DNA of 60,016 bases from an uncultured Prevotella sp. (GCA_902477645.1 CABSIA010000001.1:1-60016), one strand, 5' to 3'. Counted from the first letter of the stretch, positions 1 through 9,591 are shown. Notes: generated from the sequence alone by a model not told the origin. A program made the numbers and translations.

Positions 1-66
1 CACTATATAGCGAACAGGAACAAACGATGACTAAAACATCTTTCGACCGCTTATGATTAATAATCT
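1..66. repeat. Left copy of terminal inverted repeat
   Basis: Bases 1-59 are the exact reverse complement of the last 59 bases of the window; after one mismatch the match runs to base 66. Weaker similarity continues to about base 135, including the palindromic word ACGCATATATAAGCGT and the later word AAGGATG, so both ends lie in copies of a longer dispersed repeat. No transposase is next to it. The 59-base exact match may simply be the word length at which an assembler stopped. Confidence 0.9.
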
Positions 67-265
67 TATTCAAGACGCATATATAAGCGTTTGGCAACGC
101 AAAATAAGGCATGGGCGCTTTTGCAAGGATGCATTTAGAAAATTGATTACAATACGGTCATCCTGGATACAGTAGGACCCTTACATGCAATTCCATATAT
201 TTCCATATAATATATGACCGAATCGCTTGTCAATTACGGGAGAGGCTGCCTCTGCTTGATTATGG

Positions 266-448
266 CTAAACCCAATTGAATACTCTCGTAACATTAATGT
301 CCATAACGGAGAGAATATTGTCTAAATCGTTACCGTCCATCGCAGAAACAGGCGGCCAACAGCCAACATTACAAATATTCCAGCTATGGCCGTCACGTAA
401 GAGCCTACACAAAACGCCATAGTAATCCACTTCCATTTTCTGTGCCAC
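266..448 (-). pseudogene. Fragment resembling an S41 peptidase N-terminal region
   Basis: A 60-codon reading frame starting at GTG, with an in-frame Met five codons in. Its early part reads DYYGVLCRLLRDGHSWN, which resembles the helical segment ending in DGH(T/S) that precedes the PDZ and catalytic domains of S41 (tricorn/Ctp-like) peptidases of Bacteroidetes. A TAA precedes it in frame and it stops long before any catalytic Ser/Lys region, so it cannot be a working peptidase. The 26-bp direct repeats at 448 and 519 begin at its 5' edge. I infer a decayed fragment; a chance ORF remains possible. Confidence 0.35.
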
Positions 449-544
449 TGCTTATCTGGAAATTCTCTTAAACTCTGCATGCAGCAAAAGTGAGCTTGAT
501 GAGCTTGCTGTCTTAATCCTGCTTATCTGGAAATTCTCTTAAAC
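448..544. repeat. Pair of 26-bp direct repeats
   Basis: The same 26 bases occur at 448-473 and 519-544 (period 71), beginning CTGCTTATCTGGAAATTCTC. The sequence between them has a smaller repeat (GAGCTTG twice). No gene is visible between about 545 and 861; the open stretches there lack credible starts or family likeness. Confidence 0.8.
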
Positions 545-861
545 GCTTTGTTTTTGAGCGACTTAGCCTTTTCTTTGTACATGTTTCTGTCCACTGACAC
601 CCTTAGAAATACGAGAGTTTTACGTATTATCCTCTATTTTTCGCAAGAGAACCGAAACAAAGCCCGACAAAGGACATTTGCGAAAATCAAAAAGTCAACC
701 AAAGTGAACGCCCAAAGGCTAAATACCTGAAAGACAGCAACATAGGCAAAATCCGTATTTTCGCAAATGATTTAGCCTCACCAGTGTCCACTAAATAAAT
801 TTAAGACTTAATTCTCTTACAGTTTGTAACTTCTCTTCATGTTTGCTTTTGCCAAGCAAAT

Positions 862-1560
862 CTACGCCTTGACAAATCCGAGACTGAGAATGCTTATCTT
901 TACATCGCCAGCCCTCAATACCTGATTGGCACAGGCTATGGTTGTGGCACCCGTCGTTACAATGTCGTCGACTATAAGCACATGGCGACCCGCAATTTTG
1001 CTTCCGTCTACGAGTTCCCAGATACCCTCAACATTGTCCATGCGCTCCCAGCGCATCAGCTTGGTCTGACTTTTCTTAAAGGCTGTTCTTTTAACTACAT
1101 TCTCTGCGACAGGCAACTCTGTAACCTCGCTAATTCCAAGTGCCATCTCACGGCTTTGGTTGTAACCACGTTGTTTCTGGCGTTTGGCAGCCAACGACAC
1201 AGGCAATATGACATCAATATCATCGAAAAATCCTTTGGCTTTAAGCTCTTGAGCCATCTGCCGCCCCATGGCATAACAGAAATCGGGATGGTCATGGTAT
1301 TTCATGCCGTAGACTATGAGGCTGGTAGTTGAACCGGGAATATAGCGCATAAAAGCAGCCGCTTTCTCGATAGGTATTTTACCCCAAAAGCATTTTGCCA
1401 TCTCGTTGCCGTAGGGATTGTCGGCATAGCCGGTGCGCGGCAGCATCACATTACACTCCATACAGATTACGGAACTGCCCGTTTCCACACGGTTGCCACA
1501 AATCGGGCAACGGCGTGGACTGACAAGCGACATAAGCCGGGAGAGGAAGCTAATCTTCAT
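862..1560 (-). CDS. comF: ComF family phosphoribosyltransferase-like protein
   Basis: The protein has an N-terminal zinc-finger-like pair (CPICG and CMEC, about residues 18-40) and a C-terminal type I phosphoribosyltransferase domain with the PRPP-binding loop VLIVDDIVTTGAT. This is the ComF architecture, known from DNA uptake in transformable bacteria but widespread in non-competent ones, where its substrate is unknown. An upstream Met at 1569 is also possible; I chose the Met at 1560 because it gives the usual short lead-in (MKISFL) before the first Cys pair. Its start overlaps the end of recX, so the two are translationally coupled. It is the last gene of the prmC-recX-comF run. Identification is firm; cellular role is not. 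Confidence 0.88.
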   Translation of the reverse strand: MKISFLSRLMSLVSPRRCPICGNRVETGSSVICMECNVMLPRTGYADNPYGNEMAKCFWGKIPIEKAAAFMRYIPGSTTSLIVYGMKYHDHPDFCYAMGRQMAQELKAKGFFDDIDVILPVSLAAKRQKQRGYNQSREMALGISEVTELPVAENVVKRTAFKKSQTKLMRWERMDNVEGIWELVDGSKIAGRHVLIVDDIVTTGATTIACANQVLRAGDVKISILSLGFVKA

Positions 1561-2038
1561 AGCCTTCATCTACAATTTTGCCCATTTCATCGAGACATTT
1601 TCTGATGATATGGATATCGAAACCACGGCCTACGGCAAATTTCATCAGCTTCATGGCCCACTCATAATCGTTGCGGGCTTTTATCGACGGTGCTTTCGCC
1701 TTCAGCAACGGAAGTAAAATCTCTGCATACTCATCATCGGAAATTTCGGAAAGAGCCTCTTCCTGAATTTCTGAAGGAACCCGCTTCTGCCACATGGCCT
1801 CGGCTATTTTCCTACGCCCCCACTTGTTAAATTTCAATTTGTCTCTCACAAACATACGGGCATAGCGCAAGTCATCGACATATTTGTTTTTCACAAGATA
1901 GTCTACTATCCGCTGTCGGGCATCGGGAGAAATTCCCCATTTTTCGAGTTTTTGCATAATCTCGCCAGCACAATGCTCTGCCCTTGAGCAGGCAGCGGCC
2001 AAAGTTGACAAGGCTTGTTGTTCGGTCATTTCTTTCAT
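1550..2038 (-). CDS. recX: Regulatory protein RecX
   Basis: 162 residues, the usual RecX length, highly charged and all-helical, with the family signature region YLVKNKYVDDLRYARMFVRD around residues 47-66 and a following KWGRRKI segment. RecX binds RecA filaments and limits recombinase activity. The start overlaps the prmC stop by four bases (ATGA) and the end overlaps comF, so all three genes form one compact minus-strand unit. No recA gene lies nearby, which is common. Confidence rests on the three-helix repeat pattern and the motif. Confidence 0.88.
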   Translation of the reverse strand: MKEMTEQQALSTLAAACSRAEHCAGEIMQKLEKWGISPDARQRIVDYLVKNKYVDDLRYARMFVRDKLKFNKWGRRKIAEAMWQKRVPSEIQEEALSEISDDEYAEILLPLLKAKAPSIKARNDYEWAMKLMKFAVGRGFDIHIIRKCLDEMGKIVDEGYED

Positions 2039-2880
2039 GGTCGGTAGGCTTTTACAAATCTTTGTTTTCCAAACTGGTCTCCGATGACCTCTACTGCAAT
2101 AAAGCCCATTTCATCGAGCATTCTCACAATCCCAGAGGCGCATAGCGGATTTATCTCAAAATATAGCAGTCCGCCACTGACAAGCGCCTTTGCAGCATAG
2201 CGGGATATTGCTGTATAAAAGCGAAGAGGATCGGTATCGGGAACGAAGAGCGCCAACGACGGCTCGTAGTCGAGGACATGGGCTTCCATAGCCATGCGCT
2301 CACGATCCATGATATATGGCGGATTGGAAACTATAACAGTCCATTTCATCGTATCGTCGGGTGGCAGAAGAGCATCCTGACTGACAACATTGACCTTAAC
2401 GCCAAAACGTCCGGCATTATCCAGAGCAACACTCAAAGCGGCATCGCTGATGTCCCAAGCCTCAACCTCAGCCTGCGGCAACTCTGCCGCCAACGTAACG
2501 GCTATGCAGCCGCTGCCCGTACAAACATCGAGAATTCCTATTGGGCTTTCGGCGCCAGAAAACTCTTCGACAATGTCCATTGCCATTTCCGCCGTCTCCG
2601 GCCGGGGAATCAAAACCCCCTCTCTGACTACAAACATTCTGCCACAAAACTCAGCCTCGCCAAGAACATACTGCACAGGTCTGCCCTGCCGCAACTGCCG
2701 CATAATAGCATCAAGCTCTTTTTGGGCCTCTTCGTCCAATGCCTGAGGTCCGCCGCATACAATGTCGGCATACGGCATTCCAAATCTTGTCTCTAATACA
2801 AGACGGACTATGGCACGTGCCTCGCCATCACCATATACAGGCGAAAGACTGGTGTAAAGCTCTCTATACGTAAGGGGCAT
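2035..2880 (-). CDS. prmC: Peptide chain release factor N5-glutamine methyltransferase PrmC (HemK)
   Basis: 281 residues. The N-terminal helical domain recognises release factors; the SAM-binding motif ILDVCTGSGCIAVTLA lies in the middle, and the diagnostic NPPY motif (VSNPPYI) binds the Gln substrate. The enzyme methylates the GGQ glutamine of RF1 and RF2. It is the first gene of the prmC-recX-comF unit, separated from infB by about 100 bp that include an intrinsic terminator, so it probably has its own promoter; I see no perfect consensus there. Assignment is secure. Confidence 0.95.
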   Translation of the reverse strand: MPLTYRELYTSLSPVYGDGEARAIVRLVLETRFGMPYADIVCGGPQALDEEAQKELDAIMRQLRQGRPVQYVLGEAEFCGRMFVVREGVLIPRPETAEMAMDIVEEFSGAESPIGILDVCTGSGCIAVTLAAELPQAEVEAWDISDAALSVALDNAGRFGVKVNVVSQDALLPPDDTMKWTVIVSNPPYIMDRERMAMEAHVLDYEPSLALFVPDTDPLRFYTAISRYAAKALVSGGLLYFEINPLCASGIVRMLDEMGFIAVEVIGDQFGKQRFVKAYRP

Positions 2881-2914
2881 ATTGTCGGGAAGATTATTTA
2901 CATGTTGACTGCAT

Positions 2915-2951
2915 AAAAAACGGAGTGTAGAAAATATTTCTCCACACCCCG
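2915..2951 (-). terminator. Intrinsic terminator after infB
   Basis: Read on the minus strand, bases 2951-2921 fold into a stem of about ten base pairs (CGGGGTGT... pairing with ...ACACTCCG, with G-T wobbles), followed at once by six T residues (2920-2915). It lies just downstream of the infB stop and ends the rimP-nusA-infB transcript. Confidence 0.8.
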
Positions 2952-2981
2952 TCTGAATATCTCTACAGGCGGCAGACGCTA

Positions 2982-5855
2982 TTATAGCTTCTGCTCAACC
3001 TCAATTTCGGTAAATGTCTCGATGATATCGCCTTCCTGTATGTCGTTATAGTTAACGAGGCTGATACCACACTCCATACCCATGGCAACTTCCTTGACAT
3101 CGTCTTTATAACGCTTAAGGGCACTGATATCGGCGGTGTGGACAACGATACCGTCGCGAACCACGCGGCCCTTGTCCTTGTTGTGAACCTTACCCTCGGT
3201 TACAAGACATCCGGCAACGGTTCCGACCTTGGAAATCTTAAATACCTGGCGAACCTCAACCTGTCCGGTTGTAATCTCTTTTTTCACTTTGTCGAGCATA
3301 CCAATCATGGCAGACTTGATATCGTCGATAGCATCGTAGATGATTGAGTAGGTATTGATTTCCACACCCTCACGTTCTGCAAGCTTACGCGCATCGGAAG
3401 AAGGGCGCACCTGGAAACCAACGATAATGGCATCAGAGGCACTGGCAAGCATGACATCGTTTTCAGATATCTGACCTACAGCCTTGCTGATTACGTTGAC
3501 CTGTACCTTCTCTGTAGAAAGTTTTATGAACGAGTCTGAGAGAGCCTCGATAGAACCGTCGGTATCGCCCTTGACGATGATGTTTAGCTCCTTGAATGAG
3601 CCGAGAGCGATACGGTGAGAGATATCGGCGAGCGACAGACGCTTCTGTGTGCGCAGTCCCTGCTCACGCTGCAGCTGCTCACGCTTGCTGGCAATCTCAC
3701 GCGCCTCCTGCTCGGTCTCCATAACGTGGAAGGAGTCGCCGGCTGTAGGAGCGCCGTTAAGACCAAGAATGATACATGGCTCAGCCGGTTTTGCCTGCTG
3801 TATTCTCTGGTTACGCTCGTTGAACATAGCCTTGATACGTCCCCAGCTTGTTCCGGCGATAACGACGTCGCCCTGATGCAAAGTACCATTTGACACAAGA
3901 ACTGTTGAGACATAACCACGTCCCTTATCAAGAGAAGACTCTATAATTGAGCCTGTCGCCTTGCGGTTTGGATTTGCACGCAGGTCGAGCATATCTGCCT
4001 CAAGAAGAACTTTCTCCAAAAGGCTGTCTACACCGACACCTTTCTTTGCACTAATCTCCTGGCACTGATACTTACCGCCCCACTCCTCAACGAGAAGGTT
4101 CATGTTGGCAAGATCCTCACGGATTTTATCAGGATTTGCACCAGGCTTATCAATCTTGTTTATAGCGAACACCATTGGCACTCCGGCAGCCTGAGCATGC
4201 GAGATAGCCTCTTTGGTAGTAGGCATAACGGAGTCGTCGGCTGCGATGATGATAATGGCGATATCGGTAACCTGGGTACCACGGGCACGCATGGCGGTAA
4301 AGGCCTCGTGGCCAGGAGTATCGAGGAATGTTATGCGGCGGCCGTCCTCAAGCTTCACATTGTATGCGACGATGTGCTGTGTGATGCCACCTGCCTCACC
4401 TGCAATGACATTGGTGTTGCGGATATGGTCGAGCAACGAAGTCTTACCATGGTCGACATGTCCCATAACAGTAACAATCGGAGCACGTGGAACGAGATCT
4501 GACTCATCGTCGGCCTCCTCGCTGACAGCCTCCTGAACCTCGGCACTTACATATTCGGTCTTGAAACCGAACTCATCGGCAACAAGATTGATTGTCTCGG
4601 CATCAAGACGCTGATTGATAGATACCATAATGCCGACACCCATAAGGGTTCCGATAACCTGATTTACACCAACATTCATCATGGTGGCAAGCTCACTAAC
4701 GGTAACGAACTCGGTGAGTTTCAATATCTTGCTCTCCTTACGCTCTGCCTTGGCCTCGGCATTCAGCTTCTCCTGAACAGCCTCACGCTTCTCCTTACGG
4801 TACTTGGCTCCCTTCTTGTTCTGTGTCTGTTTCTGAGTCAGACGGGCAAGCGTCTCTTTTACCTGTCTTGCAACGTCCTCCTCGTTGACCTCAAGAGGTT
4901 TCTGATTGCGGTTACGGTTTTTCTTCTTCTTACCCTGATTCTTCGGGTTATTGTTGTTGCCCCCCTGGTTGTTGCCATTCTGATTAGCGGCAGCCGAGAT
5001 GTCCACGCGCTCTTTGTTGATGCGCACACGCTTCTTGCGCTCGCCATTTTGTTGAGCCTTTTCCTCACGCTCGCGGCGTTTCTCCTCCTTAGACTTCTTC
5101 TTAGGACGAGTGCTCTGATTGAGAGAGTCGAGATCAATCTTTCCAAGGACATTAACCTTTGGAGCATTCAAAATCTTCTTCTCGCTCTTAAGCTGGAACA
5201 CCTTATTGGTATCTGTCTGCGCCTTTTCCTGAGGTTTAGCGGCCTGTTTCTCAGACTTAACGGCGGGCTTGTCAGACTTAACCTCCTTGGCTACAGTTTT
5301 TTGAGCCTGTTCAACCTTTTGCGCTGGTTTTGCCGGCGCAGCCTTCTCCTGTACCTTCACCGGTTTTGGCTCAGGTTTAGCAGCCTTAACAGCTGGTGCG
5401 GTCTCAGCAACAGGTCCCGGAGCGGCTTCTGGAGCTTTCCCGGCTTTTACATCCTTAGCCTGGCTGACGGCAGCAGCAGGCTTCGGCTGATTATTTGACT
5501 TAGGAGCAGCAGACTGCTTTGATGCAGGCTTTCCGACAGAATCGAGGTCTATCTTGCCTAAAGGCTTATATTGCTGCTGTCCTGACGACGGCAACAGATG
5601 TTCAGCCCCATTGTCTTTTGCCTCGGGAGCACGCTTCTTTTCCTTTGGTTTCTTCTGGAAGAGCTTCTCGGCCTCTGTCCTTACAGCGGCATCTTGCTTG
5701 AAAGCCTCCACAAGTGCAGAATACTGCGCATCTGAAAGTCGTGATGTCAGCTCAAGCTTCTCGTCGCCCATATCATTTCTTTTCTCAAGGAATTCAACTG
5801 CCGTTTGAAATCCTATGTTCAATTCACGTAACGCTTTGTTTAATCTGATGCTCAT
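2982..5855 (-). CDS. infB: Translation initiation factor IF-2
   Basis: 957 residues. The N-terminal 350 or so are low-complexity, rich in Lys, Ala, Glu and Pro with an Asn/Gly tract, as usual for Bacteroidetes IF-2. The GTPase core starts near residue 460 with the G1 loop GHVDHGKT (465-472), G3 DTPGH and G4 NKID, and is followed by domains II, III and the fMet-tRNA-binding C domain. IF-2 positions initiator tRNA and joins the subunits. It is the last gene of rimP-nusA-infB and ends at an intrinsic terminator. The 126-bp gap after nusA shows no clear promoter. Confidence 0.98.
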   Translation of the reverse strand: MSIRLNKALRELNIGFQTAVEFLEKRNDMGDEKLELTSRLSDAQYSALVEAFKQDAAVRTEAEKLFQKKPKEKKRAPEAKDNGAEHLLPSSGQQQYKPLGKIDLDSVGKPASKQSAAPKSNNQPKPAAAVSQAKDVKAGKAPEAAPGPVAETAPAVKAAKPEPKPVKVQEKAAPAKPAQKVEQAQKTVAKEVKSDKPAVKSEKQAAKPQEKAQTDTNKVFQLKSEKKILNAPKVNVLGKIDLDSLNQSTRPKKKSKEEKRREREEKAQQNGERKKRVRINKERVDISAAANQNGNNQGGNNNNPKNQGKKKKNRNRNQKPLEVNEEDVARQVKETLARLTQKQTQNKKGAKYRKEKREAVQEKLNAEAKAERKESKILKLTEFVTVSELATMMNVGVNQVIGTLMGVGIMVSINQRLDAETINLVADEFGFKTEYVSAEVQEAVSEEADDESDLVPRAPIVTVMGHVDHGKTSLLDHIRNTNVIAGEAGGITQHIVAYNVKLEDGRRITFLDTPGHEAFTAMRARGTQVTDIAIIIIAADDSVMPTTKEAISHAQAAGVPMVFAINKIDKPGANPDKIREDLANMNLLVEEWGGKYQCQEISAKKGVGVDSLLEKVLLEADMLDLRANPNRKATGSIIESSLDKGRGYVSTVLVSNGTLHQGDVVIAGTSWGRIKAMFNERNQRIQQAKPAEPCIILGLNGAPTAGDSFHVMETEQEAREIASKREQLQREQGLRTQKRLSLADISHRIALGSFKELNIIVKGDTDGSIEALSDSFIKLSTEKVQVNVISKAVGQISENDVMLASASDAIIVGFQVRPSSDARKLAEREGVEINTYSIIYDAIDDIKSAMIGMLDKVKKEITTGQVEVRQVFKISKVGTVAGCLVTEGKVHNKDKGRVVRDGIVVHTADISALKRYKDDVKEVAMGMECGISLVNYNDIQEGDIIETFTEIEVEQKL

Positions 5856-5981
5856 TAAATTTACTTCTTAAAAACTTTGTTTCTTTATCAAATCCCAATG
5901 TATCGGTGATTGTGCAGGGATTTTCCACATAACCACTTTGCCTAAAAGGTTCAGGCAGATTTTATCAGTACCGTACCTTTA

Positions 5982-7244
5982 TTACTCGAACTCTCTGCGG
6001 AGAACCTCAAGCACCTGGTCAACGGTCTCCTCCTCGAGATCTGCCTTCTCAACCAGCATCTCGCGCGGAGCGTTCAGCACAGCTTTTGCAGTGTCAAGTC
6101 CGATTGACTTGATGGCGTCTATAACCCACTGGTCGATTTCGTCAGAGAACTCGTCGAGATAAATATCCTCATCGGCCTCACCTTCAGCAACCTCGCGGAA
6201 CACGTCGATGGTATATTCTGTCAGCATACTTGCGAGCTTGATGTTAAGACCGCCACGGCCAATGGCAAGACTTACCTCCTCCGGTTTCAGGAACACCTCA
6301 GCCTTGCGGTTTTCCTCGTCAATGTTGATGCTGCTTACCTGTGCAGGACTTAAAGCGCGCTGTATGAACAACTTTGTATTGGCGGTATACGTGATAACGT
6401 CAATGTTCTCGTTGCCAAGCTCACGTACAATGCCATGCACACGGCTACCCCTGACACCAACACATGCGCCTACAGGGTCGATGCGCTCGTCAAAACTCTC
6501 AACGGCTATCTTCGCGCGCTCTCCCGGCATTCGGGCAATCTTGCGGATAGCGATGAGTCCGTCGGCAATTTCCGGGACCTCAGCCTCAAGCAGACGCTGG
6601 AGGAACATCGGATTTGTCCGTGAGAGGATAATCTTCGGATTGTTGTTCTCGTTGTCCACACGTGCGATAACTGCACGCACAGTCTCGCCCTTGCGGTACT
6701 GGTCGTTGGCAATTTGCTCAGCCTTGGGGAGAATAAGCTCATTGTTCTCATCGTCGACAATCAGAACCTCACGCTTCCAAATCTGGTAAACCTCTCCGGA
6801 AATAACCTGTCCGACACGGTCCTTGTACTTGTTATAAAGCGCATCATGCTCAAGCTCAAGAATTTTTGACGCCAAAGTCTGACGCAATGTGAGGATTGCC
6901 CTGCGTCCGAATTTTGCGAAATCAACTTTCTCGCTGACCTCCTCATCAATCTCATAGTCGTCCTCTATCTTACGGGCCTCTGTAAGGCTTATCTGCTTGT
7001 TCTCGTCGGCAACCTCGCCATCAGCGACAACCATGCGGTTGCGATAAATCTCAAAGTCGCCCTTGTCCGGATTGACGATAACATCGAAATTCTCGTCACT
7101 TCCAAAGATTTTGGCAAGAACATTGCGGAAACTTTCTTCCAGAACACTCACCAATGTGGTACGGTCAAAATTTTTTGATTCCATATACTCACGGAAAGTG
7201 TCGACCATGCTCACTGTCAAATCGTCTGTTTTTTTTGCTGCCAT
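5982..7244 (-). CDS. nusA: Transcription termination/antitermination factor NusA
   Basis: 420 residues: N-terminal RNA-polymerase-binding domain, S1 domain (about 135-200), KH domains containing GACVGVRGSRV and AIGRGGLNIKLAS, and a short acidic C-terminus. NusA modulates pausing, intrinsic termination and antitermination. It follows rimP by 3 bp and precedes infB, an order conserved widely in bacteria. In E. coli this operon is autoregulated through its leader; here a promoter-proximal hairpin with a U-tract (7772-7808) could play a similar part. Confidence 0.97.
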   Translation of the reverse strand: MAAKKTDDLTVSMVDTFREYMESKNFDRTTLVSVLEESFRNVLAKIFGSDENFDVIVNPDKGDFEIYRNRMVVADGEVADENKQISLTEARKIEDDYEIDEEVSEKVDFAKFGRRAILTLRQTLASKILELEHDALYNKYKDRVGQVISGEVYQIWKREVLIVDDENNELILPKAEQIANDQYRKGETVRAVIARVDNENNNPKIILSRTNPMFLQRLLEAEVPEIADGLIAIRKIARMPGERAKIAVESFDERIDPVGACVGVRGSRVHGIVRELGNENIDVITYTANTKLFIQRALSPAQVSSINIDEENRKAEVFLKPEEVSLAIGRGGLNIKLASMLTEYTIDVFREVAEGEADEDIYLDEFSDEIDQWVIDAIKSIGLDTAKAVLNAPREMLVEKADLEEETVDQVLEVLRREFE

Positions 7245-7247
7245 AGC

Positions 7248-7715
7248 TTATTTGAAACTTATTAGATATTTTGTATATTTCACTTTATCCATCTGGTAGG
7301 TGTGGTCAACATCCATCATAACAGGACGCTTTTTTCCCTCTACCTTAACCTTCTCGCTAACGGTGACAACAAAATCGTTGCCGTCAACGCTTTTTAAAAT
7401 TCCCTTGACTTTTGTGCCATCGGCATCGAGAACCTCAACCGCCTGGCCTACAAAGTTCATGTATTGCTGAGGAACTTTGAAAGGCTGCCCCAAACCTGCC
7501 GAGCCCACCTCAAGCTCATAGTCCTCGTCGTCACGGTCAAGACGGTCTTCAATATACTTGCTCAATTCCACGCAGTCCTCAATCCACACGCCGTCGGCAT
7601 GGTCTATCTCGACTACAATTCTGTCATCCGGGCTGATTTCTATGTCGACAAGAAAATACTCCTTGCCCTCCAGCCACTCATCAACTAAACTCTTAACGAC
7701 TTTTTTGTCTATCAT
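7248..7715 (-). CDS. rimP: Ribosome maturation factor RimP
   Basis: 155 residues from the Met that begins MIDKKVV, the usual start in this order. An upstream Met at 7736 would add seven residues without family support. The segment VEIDHADGVWIEDCVELS and the downstream YELEVGSAGLGQPF motif are typical RimP. RimP binds the 30S precursor and is needed for its maturation. First gene of rimP-nusA-infB. Confidence 0.95.
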   Translation of the reverse strand: MIDKKVVKSLVDEWLEGKEYFLVDIEISPDDRIVVEIDHADGVWIEDCVELSKYIEDRLDRDDEDYELEVGSAGLGQPFKVPQQYMNFVGQAVEVLDADGTKVKGILKSVDGNDFVVTVSEKVKVEGKKRPVMMDVDHTYQMDKVKYTKYLISFK

Positions 7716-7771
7716 ATTCGAATATAATGTGTACAAATGAGGCCAGCTTCCAAATACCCGCCGGCAAAACT

Positions 7772-7808
7772 CAAAATAAAATGAGGAGCTCTTCCGGAGC
7801 CCCTCATT
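7772..7808 (-). terminator. Hairpin with U-tract in the rimP leader
   Basis: On the minus strand a 12-bp stem (arms 7808-7797 and 7791-7780, one G-T wobble, 5-base loop) is followed by TTTATTTTG. It lies between the best rimP promoter and the rimP start, beginning only a few bases after the predicted transcription start. It may terminate transcripts from the upstream protease gene, attenuate rimP-nusA-infB, or both. Confidence 0.7.
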
Positions 7809-7821
7809 CCTCTGAACGCTG

Positions 7822-7829
7822 CAAAGTTA
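7822..7829 (-). promoter_or_regulatory. Predicted promoter of rimP-nusA-infB (-7 element)
   Basis: The minus strand reads TAACTTTG, a perfect TAnnTTTG element, with a TTGG about 19 bases upstream. The leader to rimP would be about 100 bases. Confidence 0.6.
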
Positions 7830-7920
7830 CGATATTTTTTTCACGCCACCAAGATTTTATGCGTTTTTTATTTAAACAGCTCAATTTTCGCAAATAAATG
7901 ACAATATTGAGGGGTGGAGC

Positions 7921-9591
7921 CTACCGATTTCCATCGGGCATCAGCAGCGAGTTGTATCTGTCCATATCTCCAAACAGCCTCAACGCCTCGTTGAGGAACT
8001 TGTCTGAGCGCAATGCGTTGCGGGCAATTCCCTCCTGATAATAGTATGCCGAGACTATCTCCCGCTCAAGAAGACGCATTATGGAGGTTTTCGCCTTGTC
8101 CATCTCTTTCACAACGTCGTGCTGCAATTTCTTTTCCAAAGCGTCGAACTCTTCTTTTGCGCTGTCGTAATACCCCTCGAATTTGGCAACCTCTACCAGA
8201 GCCTTGTATGTTTTCTCACTCATAGGGTCGTATTTAAAGTTGCTGGCGGCAACCATCTGCTTGAACTTCTCGAAATCGGCGTCCGTCAGTTCAAACTCTG
8301 CGGCTGGAGCAATCGTAGGGCGCGAGTTTATATAGTCGAGCACATACCCCAAAACAACCTCGCCCGAGTCTCTTATCGCCGCCAGATAGTACGTTATGTT
8401 CGGCATAGAGTCGGGCTTGACCTCAATGTCAGGCTGTATGCCTCCGGCATCTTTCACCTCACGCCCGTTGGCAGTGAGAAAAACTTTTGCCAAAGAATCG
8501 CTGACAACCTCCTCTGCGCCAGATTGCGCCGTCTTTCTGAAATTACGTGACTGAATACATCTTCCGCTCGGCAGATAATACTTGTTTGTCGTGAGTTTCA
8601 TCTGGGCATTATATGGCAGCTCCAACACAGTCTGCACAATGCCTTTGCCATACGTTCTTTCACCCATCACCACAGCCCTGTCCATATCCTGCAGCGCACC
8701 GCTTGTTATCTCGCTCGCACTTGCAGTCTGGTCGTTTACCAAGACAACAATCGGCAACAGTGTATCGACAGGCTCAACCTGAGTTACGAAATCACGGTTG
8801 GCACGTTTCTGTTTTCCACGGTTACTGACAACCAACTTACCCTTCGGCACAAACACATTCATAATGTTTACCGCCTCAGCCTCGGAGCCACCGCCATTGT
8901 CACGAAGGTCGAACACAAGTTTCTGCATACCCTGCCGCTTCAAGTCGATAACAGCATTGCGGAACTGTTTCGAGCAGCCTTCGGAGAAAGTCTGAAGACC
9001 GATGTATCCAACCGTGTCACTCAGCATTCCATAATACGGAATAGCCGGAGTCTGAATCAACCGGCGTGTTATCTTAAACCGCATCTCCTTGCCCGTGCCA
9101 GGACGCTTGATTTTCAGCTCAAAGGTTGTTCCAGCATCACCACGCAGATGGTCTGACACGTACGAGGTTTCCTTTCCCTTCATGGTGCTGTCGTTTATAG
9201 ACAATATCAGGTCACCCTTTTTCAGCCCCACCTCATGGGCAGGCATGCCCACGTATGGCAAATCGATATACGAGTAGCCTTCTTTATAATTATACCGTAT
9301 GGTGGCTCCAATGCCCGCATATTTCGCCGTTAGCTGATATTTCAAGTCTTTCATGTCCTCGGCAGGATAATACTCCGTATATCTGTCGAGCGAGTGCAGC
9401 ATCGCATTGATACCCGTACCAATCACCTTGCCGGCGTCGAGAGTGTCAACATACAGCATATCGAGATTTTTATACACGGCGGTAAACATCTCAATATTCT
9501 TAGCCACATTGAAATTATGGTCATCAGTCTGCGCCCTCATCGCCGTTGGCAAAAAAAGCAGGGCTACTATCGAAAGTATTGTCTTTTTCAT
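7921..9591 (-). CDS. S41 family C-terminal processing peptidase, secreted
   Basis: 556 residues from the Met that begins a clear signal peptide (MKKTILSIVALLFLPTAMRA); the open frame extends 18 codons further without support. Order: S41 helical region with the active-site-proximal DRYTEYY segment, PDZ domain (about 75-160), then the catalytic core with DNGGG, the Ser in TASASEITSGAL and the Lys in TYGKGIVQ. These form the Ser-Lys dyad of Ctp/Prc proteases, which trim or degrade envelope proteins. The C-terminal about 150 residues are helical and charged. It stands alone, with its own promoter upstream. Confidence 0.92.
   Translation of the reverse strand: MKKTILSIVALLFLPTAMRAQTDDHNFNVAKNIEMFTAVYKNLDMLYVDTLDAGKVIGTGINAMLHSLDRYTEYYPAEDMKDLKYQLTAKYAGIGATIRYNYKEGYSYIDLPYVGMPAHEVGLKKGDLILSINDSTMKGKETSYVSDHLRGDAGTTFELKIKRPGTGKEMRFKITRRLIQTPAIPYYGMLSDTVGYIGLQTFSEGCSKQFRNAVIDLKRQGMQKLVFDLRDNGGGSEAEAVNIMNVFVPKGKLVVSNRGKQKRANRDFVTQVEPVDTLLPIVVLVNDQTASASEITSGALQDMDRAVVMGERTYGKGIVQTVLELPYNAQMKLTTNKYYLPSGRCIQSRNFRKTAQSGAEEVVSDSLAKVFLTANGREVKDAGGIQPDIEVKPDSMPNITYYLAAIRDSGEVVLGYVLDYINSRPTIAPAAEFELTDADFEKFKQMVAASNFKYDPMSEKTYKALVEVAKFEGYYDSAKEEFDALEKKLQHDVVKEMDKAKTSIMRLLEREIVSAYYYQEGIARNALRSDKFLNEALRLFGDMDRYNSLLMPDGNR

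Noticed and set aside
548..730. 60-codon ORF and an overlapping 63-codon frame in the left-end region
   Set aside because: No ATG start for either, no family likeness, and the region is repeat-rich.
839..861. TTTGCTT/AAGCAAA hairpin after comF
   Set aside because: The stem is short and no T run follows on the minus strand, so I do not call a terminator.
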